Shown here in pieces: positions 33,414 through 43,303 of a stretch of 64,000 nt of DNA. The number at the start of each line of letters is the position of its first letter. Within the stretch, counting starts at the first letter, position 1. The notes under the pieces are model-generated. The model was given only the letters and a program-made list of their open reading frames with translations. It had not been told where the DNA came from and did not search any database. This DNA comes from Marvania coccoides (Eukaryota > Chlorophyta > Trebouxiophyceae > Chlorellales > Chlorellaceae). The stretch lies in the NCBI GenBank assembly GCA_963854735.1, contig OY978104.1, positions 186,001 to 250,000 on the forward strand. The letters are read 5' to 3'. The position numbers and the translations under genes were made by a program.

Positions 33414-33893
33414 CTAGTTTAGGCTGCGGCCAGAGCGAGAGAAGTCGCGGGGCTTTCCGGTAGCGCAGTCGACCCACTCCCACACGATCTTCTTCTTGTC
33501 CCAGCCGTAGCCGGTGATGGCCTTGAGCGCGGTGGTGGAGAAGTCGACGGAGCCCTTGTTGCAGGCCCAGCTGGGGCACTGGTCCACAATTTTGACGATG
33601 ATAGGCTTGATGTAGTGGCTGCGGGTCACCTGACCCCTGATTCCGCGCGCCTTGATGCACATGCCGCAGATGCCACGAAGGCCGCCAGCAGCGTTCCAGT
33701 CGGCCTCGTTCATAGCGCCGTAGTACACCTGCCACCTCTTTTTCATGATTCGAGGGTTGAACTCGCACATGTTTTGGCCGGTGGCGTCCATTTTGTAGGG
33801 ACCTGAGTAGGCGGTGGCCCAGCCAGTGTGCAACGCGGCAGAGGCGTGGGCCACCAGGGCGAAGAGGAGAACAGCACGAGTAAGGAAGTTCAT
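33414..33893 (-). CDS. Expansin-like secreted double-psi beta-barrel protein, copy 2
   Basis: Also 159 aa, with the same architecture, six cysteines and leader intron (33908-34054) as copy 1, but the most divergent member at both ends. The signal peptide is MNFLTRAVLLFALVAHASA, and the C-terminus reads GKPRDFSRSGRSLN instead of GRPITKSLSGRSLA. It has VDCATG where others have VNC. The central 3' part (33471-33587) is nucleotide-identical to all other copies, including third codon positions, which points to gene conversion rather than protein constraint alone. Confidence 0.85.
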   Translation of the reverse strand: MNFLTRAVLLFALVAHASAALHTGWATAYSGPYKMDATGQNMCEFNPRIMKKRWQVYYGAMNEADWNAAGGLRGICGMCIKARGIRGQVTRSHYIKPIIVKIVDQCPSWACNKGSVDFSTTALKAITGYGWDKKKIVWEWVDCATGKPRDFSRSGRSLN

Positions 33894-33907
33894 TGATGTT
33901 AAGCAAC

Positions 33908-34054
33908 CTGCGACCGAAATCATTTTTTTTTTCGTTTTAGCATCCGAAACGATTTCGGAGGAGTGCAACACAGACAGACGGCGGGGACAAATTTTGAACC
34001 ACATTTCGCTGGCGAATACAGAATGCGCCAGACATTGTGGGTTGATAAACTCAC
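33908..34054 (-). other. 5' UTR leader intron of expansin-like copy 2
   Basis: Donor GTGAGT at 34054 and acceptor GTCGCAG at 33908, minus strand, 14 nt before the ATG. Confidence 0.6.
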
Positions 34055-34254
34055 GGTGAACAAATTGCCAGCGAAGGAGTGCCGATTTGAATGCAAAAGC
34101 CGGATTGAGGGGCAGGAATTTCAAATGGTTGGATAGGAGAACAAAGCCGCAAAGGACACCTGGGGCTTGCGTAGGCGCGAAAAGAATTTTAGATAAGAAT
34201 AGCTGTTGGCAGCGGAGGATGAATAAAGAGCTGCCGACAATTCTGGCCCGACCG

Positions 34255-34262
34255 TATTTATA
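34255..34262 (-). promoter_or_regulatory. Candidate TATA box of expansin-like copy 2
   Basis: TATAAATA on the minus strand, about 200 bp upstream of the leader intron donor. Position suits transcription starting near 34230. Confidence 0.4.
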
Positions 34263-34886
34263 GTAAGTAGTGTCTGAACAACAGTTCCTTCCGGTTCAAA
34301 ATTTTAGGTCACAACACGCATCGCAGGCTGCCCAGCCGTGCGAACAGCAGCTGGAGGACTAAAAATTTGATATATCGATTTTAGCAGCATTTTTTGCTCT
34401 CGTCTTTGGTGATTATTGGTGTGCATTTACAGCGGACCAACGAGAGATTCAAATAATTGAAAATTGAGGGATGCAAAAAAATCATGTTGCCTTGTGTCGT
34501 TTGTCAATCAAAGACAGTAAGGAGTCATGGGTCGTTAATGGGTCGGTCACTGAGAACAGAATGAAAGGTGAATGAAAGAACATCGCGCGAAAATGGGCGC
34601 TGGAAAAGCGATGGGCGGAAGAATCAAGCAGTAGAAAAATAAGAATCGTAACGGGGACAAAAAAAAATTAAAAAACTCTGCAGAGGGAAACATCCAACGA
34701 AAACCCCCATAGAGTGTAGAAAAAAAAAACATCATGTAGATAAATATAAATCAGAAAGTAGTCACCTTTATTATTAGGAATGAAGAGAGCCAAGGCAATT
34801 GCGAAAGGCGGAGAAAAAAAAATGGAGAAGGGGAAAAGAATCCAGTAGGCTGCGTTGAGTTGAGGGGGGGATATGAGCGCCATGGC
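34263..34886. other. Intergenic region between expansin-like copies 2 and 3
   Basis: 624 bp of AT-rich 3' flank and upstream DNA with A-runs; no gene. Confidence 0.5.
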
Positions 34887-35366
34887 TTATGCGAGGCTAC
34901 GTCCGCTGAGGGACTTGGCGATGGGCCGCCCAGTAGCGCAGTTGACCCACTCCCACACGATCTTCTTCTTGTCCCAGCCGTAGCCGGTGATGGCCTTGAG
35001 CGCGGTGGTGGAGAAGTCGACGGAGCCCTTGTTGCAGGCCCAGCTGGGGCACTGGTCCACGATCTTGACGATGATGGGCTTGATCCTAAAGCCTTTAGTA
35101 ACCTGGCCCCTGGTGCCGCGCGCCTTGATGCACATGCCGCAGATGCCGCGAAGGCCGCCAGCGGCGATCCAGTCGGCCTCGTTCATGGCGCCGTAGTACA
35201 CCTGCCACCTCTTGGGGAGGGCCTTGGCCTTGAACTCGCACATATTTTGGCCAGTGGCGTCCATTTTGTAGGGGCCCGAGTAGGCGGTGGCCCAGCCGGA
35301 GTGCAGCTTGGCGGAGGCCTGCGCCACGAAGGCAGCGAAGAGGATGGCGAGGGTCGCAAACTTCAT
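34887..35366 (-). CDS. Expansin-like secreted double-psi beta-barrel protein, copy 3
   Basis: 159 aa with signal peptide (MKFATLAILFAAFVAQASA) and the family barrel. It differs from the others by KAKALPKRW and by KGFRIKPII in place of the Tyr-Ile form. Its last 40 codons resemble copies 1, 4 and 5. The leader intron (35382-35506, donor GTAAGC) ends 15 nt before the ATG. The block 34944-35060 is nucleotide-identical to the other four genes. Confidence 0.85.
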   Translation of the reverse strand: MKFATLAILFAAFVAQASAKLHSGWATAYSGPYKMDATGQNMCEFKAKALPKRWQVYYGAMNEADWIAAGGLRGICGMCIKARGTRGQVTKGFRIKPIIVKIVDQCPSWACNKGSVDFSTTALKAITGYGWDKKKIVWEWVNCATGRPIAKSLSGRSLA

Positions 35367-35381
35367 TCTGGGAGAGGAAAC

Positions 35382-35506
35382 CTGCAGGATCAGTTGGGAG
35401 AGGTTGGGTGCGCCGTGAGATTTTGATTGCAACATCTGAAGGTCGGCGGTGGCAAAACCAGCAGGGGCAGGGCGCGTGACGGTGGAGATTACAGTCATCT
35501 GCTTAC
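35382..35506 (-). other. 5' UTR leader intron of expansin-like copy 3
   Basis: Donor GTAAGC at 35506 and acceptor CCTGCAG at 35382, minus strand; same placement as in the paralogues. Confidence 0.6.
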
Positions 35507-37297
35507 CTTGAGGGGGTTGGGACGAGGAATGTGCGGCTGCAGAGCGGCGAGTGTTAACGCTAAAATATGCCTATGGTGGATGCAAGGTGCAAGGTGGGTT
35601 GGGAGAAGGGCCAACGGTGGTCAACAAAATAGAAGAAAATAAATGGAATGCGGCAGAGAGGGCGGCAGGCGGAACAAAGCTCCGCCGGCACCCAAAGCTG
35701 AATCTGTCCGTCGATGTTAACACGTTATGGTCAACGTACGACCAACTGCTTGCAGTCTGTCCGAGCACGCCCAGCATGGTTTCAGACCAAAATTTTCTTC
35801 CTTTTCATTTTGTTTTAAGACCAGCCAGATAGACTGGCTCCTGTAGGCCATTCAGTAGTGGCAGCACGTCCTGTTGTGTGCAAAGATGGCCTCAGATAAA
35901 CAATTCTTCCTTGCAACGATTGTACTCCAACTGCTGCGACAATGGACAATGTAGCCGGCGATTTCCAGTGCTGCAGGATGTCTTGAGCGTGGATTCATCG
36001 CGGATTATGGACGAGCGCTCGTTGAGCTCTTGATGCACTTCTTTATTGAAAAGCTGTTTTGATTTTGATTTTGTTTGTTGGCTGCCACACTATGTTTGCT
36101 TATTTAATTGATGGGGATGGGGATGCATTGTTGATAGCTGCACATGATTAAAAGTTTATTCTTTTAGGCTTGGCCTTTGGCTGCTCTTTTCCAGAAAACT
36201 CGGGCCGCAACTGCAAACTTCAGCATTTAAAGAATACATTGCATTGTACATTTGTAAATGCATAATCTAATAGCCTTCAAAATCCATGCTGCAGCATGAG
36301 CGGCAATTGCTGGCTTCCCAACCCGCCTCATCGCGTGCGCACCGCCGGGGGACGGCCCCAGGCCTGTTGGCAGCAGAGAAAACACTCGTATTATTGCTTC
36401 TGCCTTTGAACGCACTGCAATCAACACATTTATATGATGTGAATGGAAAATTGAGGCGGATATGATAAAATACTCAATTTATATCTTCAGGCGAAGCTGA
36501 AGATTTACAACCCGTCGAACAGAAATTTTCACTCAGCAAACTAAGCCCCGCATTACATTTTTTAAGAGTCTCTTAAATTGAAATGAGAATGATTCCGGAA
36601 AATGGAATGGAGTCATAGAGCGCCGAATGCAAATCTGTCTCAACGTTGAGGTTAACCCTGCCTCGAAAAATGCATTTATATTTTGAATAGCTCTTAGCCT
36701 CGAACATATCATAACGGGTGATGCAAATGTAGCAGGTATTAAAACAGCAGAATTTAAAATGATGTGCATTTCCAGTTCATGAAGCTTGTGGCCAAGGCAG
36801 CCTTTGAGAGCCGCTTCAAAATTTTCCCAAGATCATTGGAGGTGCAATTACGAACAGTTTCAACAAGGTCGCTCTCGTTCAATGGAGAAACCGTTAAAGA
36901 GAGTGTGTACCTTGGAAATGTGGGGTTAAGGAAACGCCCTTTCTTTCCCTGTAATTCAACGCTGCGAGAACAACAGCCCCCAAAATAACAGCTTTTCCAT
37001 GCTGTTCTTTTGCTGACCTTCATTGCAGCAGGGTTTATAAAATATGAATAGTATTTATGCGAAGCTTGCTGGCTTCGTTAGCATTTGGCAAATCTCCCTG
37101 CAGCGGCGGAAGATGATCGCATTGCCAGTTTAACAACTGCAATTGCAGTTGCCTGCTATGTAAGCGCGCTCCAATAGTAACGTGATGATGACCATTTCTT
37201 TACTGCTGATCTGCGTGGGGGGAGTGTGCGTTTACAAAATGAAAACGAACAAAAATCAATTCTATTAAGTTGTGCAATATTTTTTGTGTTCATTAGT
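35507..37297. other. Noncoding region between expansin-like copy 3 and the inverted repeat
   Basis: 1.8 kb of mostly AT-rich DNA with only short spurious frames (for example 36764-36988). I could find no exon with supporting splice sites. Confidence 0.45.
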
Positions 37298-37712
37298 GAG
37301 TCACGGTTATTTCCTAGTCAATGTCAGTAATAACGTGGAAGAAAAGAAGAAGAAAAAAGAAGCAACGGAAAGTCTCAAAAATGAAATAGAAGCTGCTCGG
37401 TTGCAGAGCACTTCATTAGAAAAAAAATTGGTGACGGTGGACCAAAAGGAAGTGAGACAGGAGAGGTGATAGGTGGTGGCACGGGTGGTGAATGATGCGG
37501 TGCAAAAAATAATCAGGTTGGTTGATTAATTGATAGAGCAACAAAATAGATGAATAAGCACAGAGCGGGTTGTGAAATTTTCCGTCAAGCCAACGAGGCG
37601 GAAAATACAACATGAATGAGAGGGAAACGAAGAACAGAATCACAAGATCAGGATTAAGGAAAGAACATCATTTCATTGCGCGAAAAGCTGCTAGCTACTA
37701 ATGCGTTCAAAT

Positions 37713-38192
37713 TCAGGCGAGGCTGCGTCCGCTGAGGGACTTGGTGATGGGGCGGCCGGTGCGGCAGTTGACCCACTCCCACACGATCTTCTTCTTGTCC
37801 CAGCCGTAGCCGGTGATGGCCTTGAGCGCGGTGGTGGAGAAGTCGACGGAGCCCTTGTTGCAGGCCCAGCTGGGGCACTGGTCCACGATCTTGACAATGA
37901 TGGGCTTGATGTAGTGGCCGCGGGTCACCTGGCCCTTCATGCCGCGCGCCTTCACGCACATGCCGCAGATGCCCTTGAGGCCGCCCACCTCGTTCCAGTC
38001 GGCCTCGTTCATGGCGCCGTAGTACACCTGCCACTTCTGCTTCATGCGCTTGGCGTCAAACTCGCACATGTTCTCGCCGGTGGCGTCCATCTTGTAGGGA
38101 CCCGAGTAGGCGGTGGCCCAGCCGGAGTGCAGCTTGGCCGAGGCCTGCGCCACGAAGGCAGCCAGGAGGACAACCAGAGTGAAGGCGTTCAT
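37713..38192 (-). CDS. Expansin-like secreted double-psi beta-barrel protein, copy 4
   Basis: A 159-aa family member with signal peptide MNAFTLVVLLAAFVAQASA, FDAKRMKQKW and NEVGGLKG. From ICGMCVKARGMKG to the C-terminus it is identical to copy 1 and, over most of this length, also identical in DNA. The ATG sits in a strong context (CCAGCCACCATGA) and follows a leader intron (38203-38414). It lies in the left repeat arm and is duplicated exactly as copy 5, head to head, so the two share identical promoters. Confidence 0.88.
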   Translation of the reverse strand: MNAFTLVVLLAAFVAQASAKLHSGWATAYSGPYKMDATGENMCEFDAKRMKQKWQVYYGAMNEADWNEVGGLKGICGMCVKARGMKGQVTRGHYIKPIIVKIVDQCPSWACNKGSVDFSTTALKAITGYGWDKKKIVWEWVNCRTGRPITKSLSGRSLA

Positions 38193-38202
38193 GGTGGCTG
38201 GA

Positions 38203-38414
38203 CTGCAAGGATAAGGGGGGGATCGGCGGTAAGATATGGGCCAAAACCTCAAAAATGGGGTACGCAAGTGATCTGCCGCGGTGGAAGGCCGTCGTCAGCG
38301 CAGCGCGAGTGGTGACACCCGCGAGCAGCCTCAGATCAGATGCTTCCACCGAGTTGGTCGGGCGAAAGGGCGATGGCGAGGGGGCCGGCCGCCAACATAT
38401 GGCGATCAACTCAC
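38203..38414 (-). other. 5' UTR leader intron of expansin-like copy 4
   Basis: Donor GTGAGT at 38414 and acceptor CCTTGCAG at 38203 (minus strand), mirror image of that of copy 5. Confidence 0.65.
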
Positions 38415-39039
38415 ATTAATCGAATTGAGGAGAAAGAAGCGAGCTTGGGGGTGTGGCAAGCAGAACCGCTTGGGAAGGGTTTAAATAATTGGGGGGGCGG
38501 AAAGGGTGGATGAGGGGCTGAAGTAGTTGGCGATGCAACAAACTTGAAGATAAATTAATTATAAATGAGGGGGGGCGGGCGGAGGAGCGCTTACATGCCT
38601 GGTGGCGCGCTGGCCAATCAAAAACCGTCATACAGTCAAACTTGCAGACGTGACGGACTCGCGGGCTTTCTTTCTTTTTTGTACTCAACTGATGACCCGG
38701 CACAACGGGCCAGCTCTTCAACAGCCCGGGTGTGCCAAGGGTCCAGCCCCAGAGGTGCGGTTGTCCCCTACACCAATGATACTCCTCTTCTTGCCACTGA
38801 AATACTGCGTACGAGTAGACCTTCCGCTGATCGTGGGTGCCCTGATCATTGATGGGTCCAGGTGCAAGGTCAGGGGAAATCTGCTGGGGCAGGAGCTGTT
38901 GCTGCTGCTGCTGCTGCCAAAGCTCTAACTCTAATGTGCGGCAGCGAGGGCACCGGGTTTGGTAGCGCCGCGCCGGAGTGAGCTAGCCAGCATAGCGGTG
39001 GTGCACAGCGGCGGCGGCGGTTGGGCGAAAGTTTTGAAT

Positions 39040-39895
39040 CTTTAGTCGCATTAAGTTGTAATACTGAATATTACAGATGATGGTGGTTTTGATAGTATAC
39101 AGTGAAACACGGCCATTGCAGAATTCGAAAATTCGAGCTGTGGCGGCGGTTTCAGACCCTTCGGCACCAGACCTGTGCTGCTAGCCCTCCAAAATGAGCA
39201 CCCTACCGAGTTCACAGCGTCTTTAAACGGAAACAGATGTTGGCATATTCCGGCTGTAGAGCGTGAGCTGATATTGCCAAGTTTTTGAACGGCAGTTGTA
39301 AATTCCCAGACCCACTCGTCCGCTGCACAGTCAACGGCAGTTGGGCTGATGAGGGTGGGGAGCGCAAGCTATGTTAGACCCCTTATTCGTGCTACTGCGA
39401 TAACATTAAATTCTGCTTGCGAGAAATTTGAATCAGTTCCATGCAAATTTAAACTGTCCCACTTCACTTATAAAGCTATCTTCAACGAACGCTAATGCGT
39501 CCTTGAGTGAAATACCCGACGCTCAAAAGAAGAAATCCAATCAAAAGCTGCAATTAGCAGCATATTGATGTTCTCCATACGCCTGTCCCATTTTTAACCT
39601 CTATATAGTGAATAGAAAATTGCTGTTCAGCGGTCAAATTTGCTAACATATGAGCAGCCATATGGATCTCTGCTCGTCAACCATTGAGGCTCTACATATA
39701 TCCAAGCGTACAGGCTGTAATTGGAAGCTAGAACCATGCTTGACTACCGTTTCTGCAAGAAACGCCACCCGCCGCCTCCTTCAGTTTGGACCTTTTTCAA
39801 ACGTGGATAATAATAAATTGCACAGTACCAATATATTCATAAGATATAATCCTCCAGGTATTACAAGCTGCTGCATATTTTGGGCTTCAAAAAAT
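39040..39895. other. Unique spacer at the centre of the inverted repeat
   Basis: 856 bp of AT-rich single-copy DNA between the arms. No gene; it separates two divergently transcribed, identical promoters. Confidence 0.8.
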
Positions 39896-40447
39896 ATTCA
39901 AAACTTTCGCCCAACCGCCGCCGCCGCTGTGCACCACCGCTATGCTGGCTAGCTCACTCCGGCGCGGCGCTACCAAACCCGGTGCCCTCGCTGCCGCACA
40001 TTAGAGTTAGAGCTTTGGCAGCAGCAGCAGCAGCAACAGCTCCTGCCCCAGCAGATTTCCCCTGACCTTGCACCTGGACCCATCAATGATCAGGGCACCC
40101 ACGATCAGCGGAAGGTCTACTCGTACGCAGTATTTCAGTGGCAAGAAGAGGAGTATCATTGGTGTAGGGGACAACCGCACCTCTGGGGCTGGACCCTTGG
40201 CACACCCGGGCTGTTGAAGAGCTGGCCCGTTGTGCCGGGTCATCAGTTGAGTACAAAAAAGAAAGAAAGCCCGCGAGTCCGTCACGTCTGCAAGTTTGAC
40301 TGTATGACGGTTTTTGATTGGCCAGCGCGCCACCAGGCATGTAAGCGCTCCTCCGCCCGCCCCCCCTCATTTATAATTAATTTATCTTCAAGTTTGTTGC
40401 ATCGCCAACTACTTCAGCCCCTCATCCACCCTTTCCGCCCCCCCAAT

Positions 40448-40455
40448 TATTTAAA
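40448..40455 (+). promoter_or_regulatory. Candidate TATA-like element of expansin-like copy 5
   Basis: TATTTAAA 73 bp before the leader intron donor, following C-rich DNA and an inverted CCAAT (ATTGG at 40317). The mirror element for copy 4 lies at 38480-38487. Confidence 0.4.
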
Positions 40456-40520
40456 CCCTTCCCAAGCGGTTCTGCTTGCCACACCCCCAAGCTCGCTTCT
40501 TTCTCCTCAATTCGATTAAT

Positions 40521-40732
40521 GTGAGTTGATCGCCATATGTTGGCGGCCGGCCCCCTCGCCATCGCCCTTTCGCCCGACCAACTCGGTGGAAGCATCTGAT
40601 CTGAGGCTGCTCGCGGGTGTCACCACTCGCGCTGCGCTGACGACGGCCTTCCACCGCGGCAGATCACTTGCGTACCCCATTTTTGAGGTTTTGGCCCATA
40701 TCTTACCGCCGATCCCCCCCTTATCCTTGCAG
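40521..40732 (+). other. 5' UTR leader intron of expansin-like copy 5
   Basis: Donor GTGAGT at 40521 and acceptor CCTTGCAG ending at 40732, 10 nt before the ATG. Confidence 0.65.
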
Positions 40733-40742
40733 TCCAGCCACC

Positions 40743-41222
40743 ATGAACGCCTTCACTCTGGTTGTCCTCCTGGCTGCCTTCGTGGCGCAGGCCTCGGCCA
40801 AGCTGCACTCCGGCTGGGCCACCGCCTACTCGGGTCCCTACAAGATGGACGCCACCGGCGAGAACATGTGCGAGTTTGACGCCAAGCGCATGAAGCAGAA
40901 GTGGCAGGTGTACTACGGCGCCATGAACGAGGCCGACTGGAACGAGGTGGGCGGCCTCAAGGGCATCTGCGGCATGTGCGTGAAGGCGCGCGGCATGAAG
41001 GGCCAGGTGACCCGCGGCCACTACATCAAGCCCATCATTGTCAAGATCGTGGACCAGTGCCCCAGCTGGGCCTGCAACAAGGGCTCCGTCGACTTCTCCA
41101 CCACCGCGCTCAAGGCCATCACCGGCTACGGCTGGGACAAGAAGAAGATCGTGTGGGAGTGGGTCAACTGCCGCACCGGCCGCCCCATCACCAAGTCCCT
41201 CAGCGGACGCAGCCTCGCCTGA
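40743..41222 (+). CDS. Expansin-like secreted double-psi beta-barrel protein, copy 5
   Basis: Same 159-aa protein as copy 4, encoded on the opposite strand in the right repeat arm. Signal peptide, six cysteines and the VDQCPSWAC core are unchanged. The identity of flanks and intron as well as coding sequence shows a very recent duplication or continuing homogenisation between the arms. Confidence 0.88.
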   Translation: MNAFTLVVLLAAFVAQASAKLHSGWATAYSGPYKMDATGENMCEFDAKRMKQKWQVYYGAMNEADWNEVGGLKGICGMCVKARGMKGQVTRGHYIKPIIVKIVDQCPSWACNKGSVDFSTTALKAITGYGWDKKKIVWEWVNCRTGRPITKSLSGRSLA

Positions 41223-41637
41223 ATTTGAACGCATTAGTAGCTAGCAGCTTTTCGCGCAATGAAATGATGTTCTTTCCTTAATCCTGATCTTGTGATTCTG
41301 TTCTTCGTTTCCCTCTCATTCATGTTGTATTTTCCGCCTCGTTGGCTTGACGGAAAATTTCACAACCCGCTCTGTGCTTATTCATCTATTTTGTTGCTCT
41401 ATCAATTAATCAACCAACCTGATTATTTTTTGCACCGCATCATTCACCACCCGTGCCACCACCTATCACCTCTCCTGTCTCACTTCCTTTTGGTCCACCG
41501 TCACCGATTTTTTTTCTAATGAAGTGCTCTGCAACCGAGCAGCTTCTATTTCATTTTTGAGACTTTCCGTTGCTTCTTTTTTCTTCTTCTTTTCTTCCAC
41601 GTTATTACTGACATTGACTAGGAAATAACCGTGACTC

Positions 41638-42330
41638 TCACTAACACTAATAATTGCTCATTGCAGTGTAGCTAAAAATATTAAAATTTTCAATGTGTAA
41701 ACGCACATGTTTGCCACCAAAACACAGATCAGCAGAACAGGTGCTATTATTAAGCAGCTTAAAACGGGGTATGGGAAACAAGTCTAGCTTAAGCTATATT
41801 GCCTGAGGGCTCTATTTTCCGTCGCATACTGGCGATGTGCATTGGCAAAAATGCGCACAGCAGCAGATGCTGAAACTAGTCTACCTACGAAAAATTATCA
41901 ACATTTCGCCAGCGTCTTGAATAGCGTCGGATTTAAGGTTCTCAAACAGGCTGTGTAGGTAGACACCGACCCCTTCTGTGGAGTTAAGAAACTGCGACCA
42001 AAGCTCGTGTAGTGTGAAATGTATGCTGCTTCTGCCTCCTTGAGGAGCCATGGTTAGGCAGCGGCAGCTGGAAAGCAAAACTCTGGATTAAAAAATTAAT
42101 TGCTCCGCATTTGCATTATTAATTTGGTATAATAAATTATACACTTGGTAGAATCCAATTTTAGCAGCGATGCCGTCTGTTCAACAGATGTGCCGAACAG
42201 CTTGGCAAGTGGCGAGGCGGATGAACGGCTCTGGGTCGCTGCATCTTCTAGAATCGACATCGATATTTGCATTAGCAAAGGCTGGGTCCGCAGCTGTGCC
42301 TCTCTCGCCGCTCTTCTCGACTTCGCAGCC
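41638..42330. other. Intergenic region with one small possible gene
   Basis: Between the repeat border and uL22m. Contains the candidate small frame 41881-42051 on the minus strand; otherwise AT-rich. Confidence 0.4.
41881..42051 (-). CDS. Small hypothetical protein (56 aa)
   Basis: ATG at 42051 follows a plausible 3' splice site (TTTGCTTTCCAG, about 17 nt upstream), repeating the leader-intron pattern of the neighbouring genes. The product (MAPQGGRSSIHFTLHELW..., ending MLIIFRR) has ordinary composition and a possible helix FTLHELWSQFLNS. No family is recognised. It may also continue through a donor at the stop (CGTAG|GTAGAC). Weak evidence. Confidence 0.25.
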   Translation of the reverse strand: MAPQGGRSSIHFTLHELWSQFLNSTEGVGVYLHSLFENLKSDAIQDAGEMLIIFRR

Positions 42331-43092
42331 ATGGCAGCCAATTCGAGGTGTAACCTCACTCCTCCCTCTCGCATCAAGGGTGTGTTTGTACAATTAACAC
42401 AGGAAACCTCAAAATATTTCGGTTTTGGCTTCTTTGGAGTTCTCAATTCACACCTGTTGTCATGGTCATCTCATTTTCTGCTTCAAATTTCTCGTGTTCA
42501 GGGCTTCCACACCGGGCGACCTCTGGCAGAAGAGGGCGCAGCGCTGAATCCTCTGCAGCAGACCCCCGATCCCATCGCCGCAACCACCTTGCGCGACGAG
42601 TCCTCGCTCACCGCCCGCGCCATCCTTCGCGGCGTGGCCATCAGCCCACAGAAGCTCAACGACTTTGTGCGCATGCTGCGGGGGCTACACATCGAGGACG
42701 CGCTCATCCAGTGCCGCATCCACCCCAAAAAATCAGCCAAAATCTGCGAAAACGTGCTGAAGTCGGCTCAAGCCAACGCCGTTACAAATCATGGCTTGAA
42801 GGCCGAGAACTTGAAGGTGTTTGAGGCATGGGTGGGCAGGGGACGGCACCTGAAGCGGATCTCCATCCACGGTCGCGGGCGTTCAGGCAAGATGTACAAG
42901 TACCGCTCCCATTTGACAATAGTTTTGAAAGAGGAGGCTACGAGGAAGCGTACGCACATTGTGACCATGCTGCCGGAGCGGCAGAAGCTCTGGAACATGC
43001 GGGAAGGGGTGCCGCCGCCGCCGCCCAAGGACGGCAAGTGGTGGAGGAGGTGGCCCAGGGAGGAGGCAACGCCATCGCCGATTGTGCCCTAG
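42331..43092 (+). CDS. Mitochondrial ribosomal protein uL22 (L22)
   Basis: Large-subunit ribosomal protein lining the peptide exit tunnel. Exons: 42331-42381 and 42502-43092, phase 0, 213 aa. The core runs from ARAILRGVAISPQKLNDFVRM through CRIHPKKSAKICENVLKSA to RISIHGRGRSGKMYKYRSHL, matching organellar uL22 signatures (the long basic loop and the GRG-x-x-G tip). The N-terminus (MAANSRCNLTPPSRIKGGFHTGRP) is a likely mitochondrial presequence. The tail is Pro/Trp-rich (PPPPPKDGKWWRRW), as in mitochondrial forms. The intron has length divisible by three, so the unspliced frame stays open; donor GTGTTT gives the best phase-0 join. A TGTAA signal lies at 43147. Confidence 0.87.
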   Translation: MAANSRCNLTPPSRIKGVFVQLTQETSKYFGFGFFGVLNSHLLSWSSHFLLQISRVQGFHTGRPLAEEGAALNPLQQTPDPIAATTLRDESSLTARAILRGVAISPQKLNDFVRMLRGLHIEDALIQCRIHPKKSAKICENVLKSAQANAVTNHGLKAENLKVFEAWVGRGRHLKRISIHGRGRSGKMYKYRSHLTIVLKEEATRKRTHIVTMLPERQKLWNMREGVPPPPPKDGKWWRRWPREEATPSPIVP

Positions 43093-43146
43093 TTTACTTT
43101 CTTTAAATACAATGACGACGCTACAGAGCACTATTGAATGGCAAAA

Positions 43147-43151
43147 TGTAA
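43147..43151 (+). terminator. Candidate TGTAA poly(A) signal for uL22m
   Basis: TGTAA 55 nt after the stop. Confidence 0.45.
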
Positions 43152-43211
43152 GTGTGGCTTGATGAATAATAATTTATATAGCAACAGAAGTAAATATCAC
43201 TGATGGTGATT

Positions 43212-43303
43212 GGAGCGAGATATAAGAATCAAAATGAGGTTGGGGGGGTATTCATATGGAGCGAGATATAAGAATCAAAATGAGGTTGGGGTGGTATTCA
43301 TAT
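43212..43303. repeat. Tandem duplication, 46-bp unit x2
   Basis: The 46-bp unit starting GGAGCGAGATATAAG and ending TATTCATAT occurs twice head to tail with one mismatch (G-run GGGGGGG versus GGGGTGG). Confidence 0.92.

Larger units (their letters stand above)
37298..39039. repeat. Left arm of large inverted repeat
   Basis: 1742 bp that reappears in reverse complement at 39896-41637 (paired positions sum to 78,935). Every long frame in the arm has an identical mirror partner. The only difference I found is T at 37429 against C (opposite-strand) at 41506. The arm contains expansin-like copy 4 with its promoter, leader intron and 3' flank. Confidence 0.93.
39896..41637. repeat. Right arm of large inverted repeat
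   Basis: Reverse complement of 37298-39039. Homology ends sharply at both borders (after position 41637 and before 39896), which marks the duplicated segment exactly. Contains expansin-like copy 5. Confidence 0.93.

Noticed and set aside
34860..35426. 188- to 204-codon frames opposite the expansin-like genes (also at 37701-38315 and 40620-41234)
   Set aside because: They appear opposite each paralogue because the sense strand is conserved and GC-rich; composition (His/Gly/Val runs) is not protein-like.
38565..38928. 95- and 108-codon frames in the inverted repeat (mirrored at 40007-40370)
   Set aside because: Overlapping frames, low-complexity Leu run, no splice support. They lie in the promoter region of the expansin-like genes and are duplicated only because the arm is.
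37298..41637. Inverted repeat considered as a transposon with terminal inverted repeats
   Set aside because: The arms contain a complete host-type gene with relatives nearby, the spacer has no transposase, and no target-site duplication could be seen. A segmental inverted duplication explains it better.
42145..42330. N-terminal extension of uL22m from an upstream ATG
   Set aside because: The extension lacks conservation, and the Met at 42331 starts a typical mitochondrial presequence. Still possible, but less likely.
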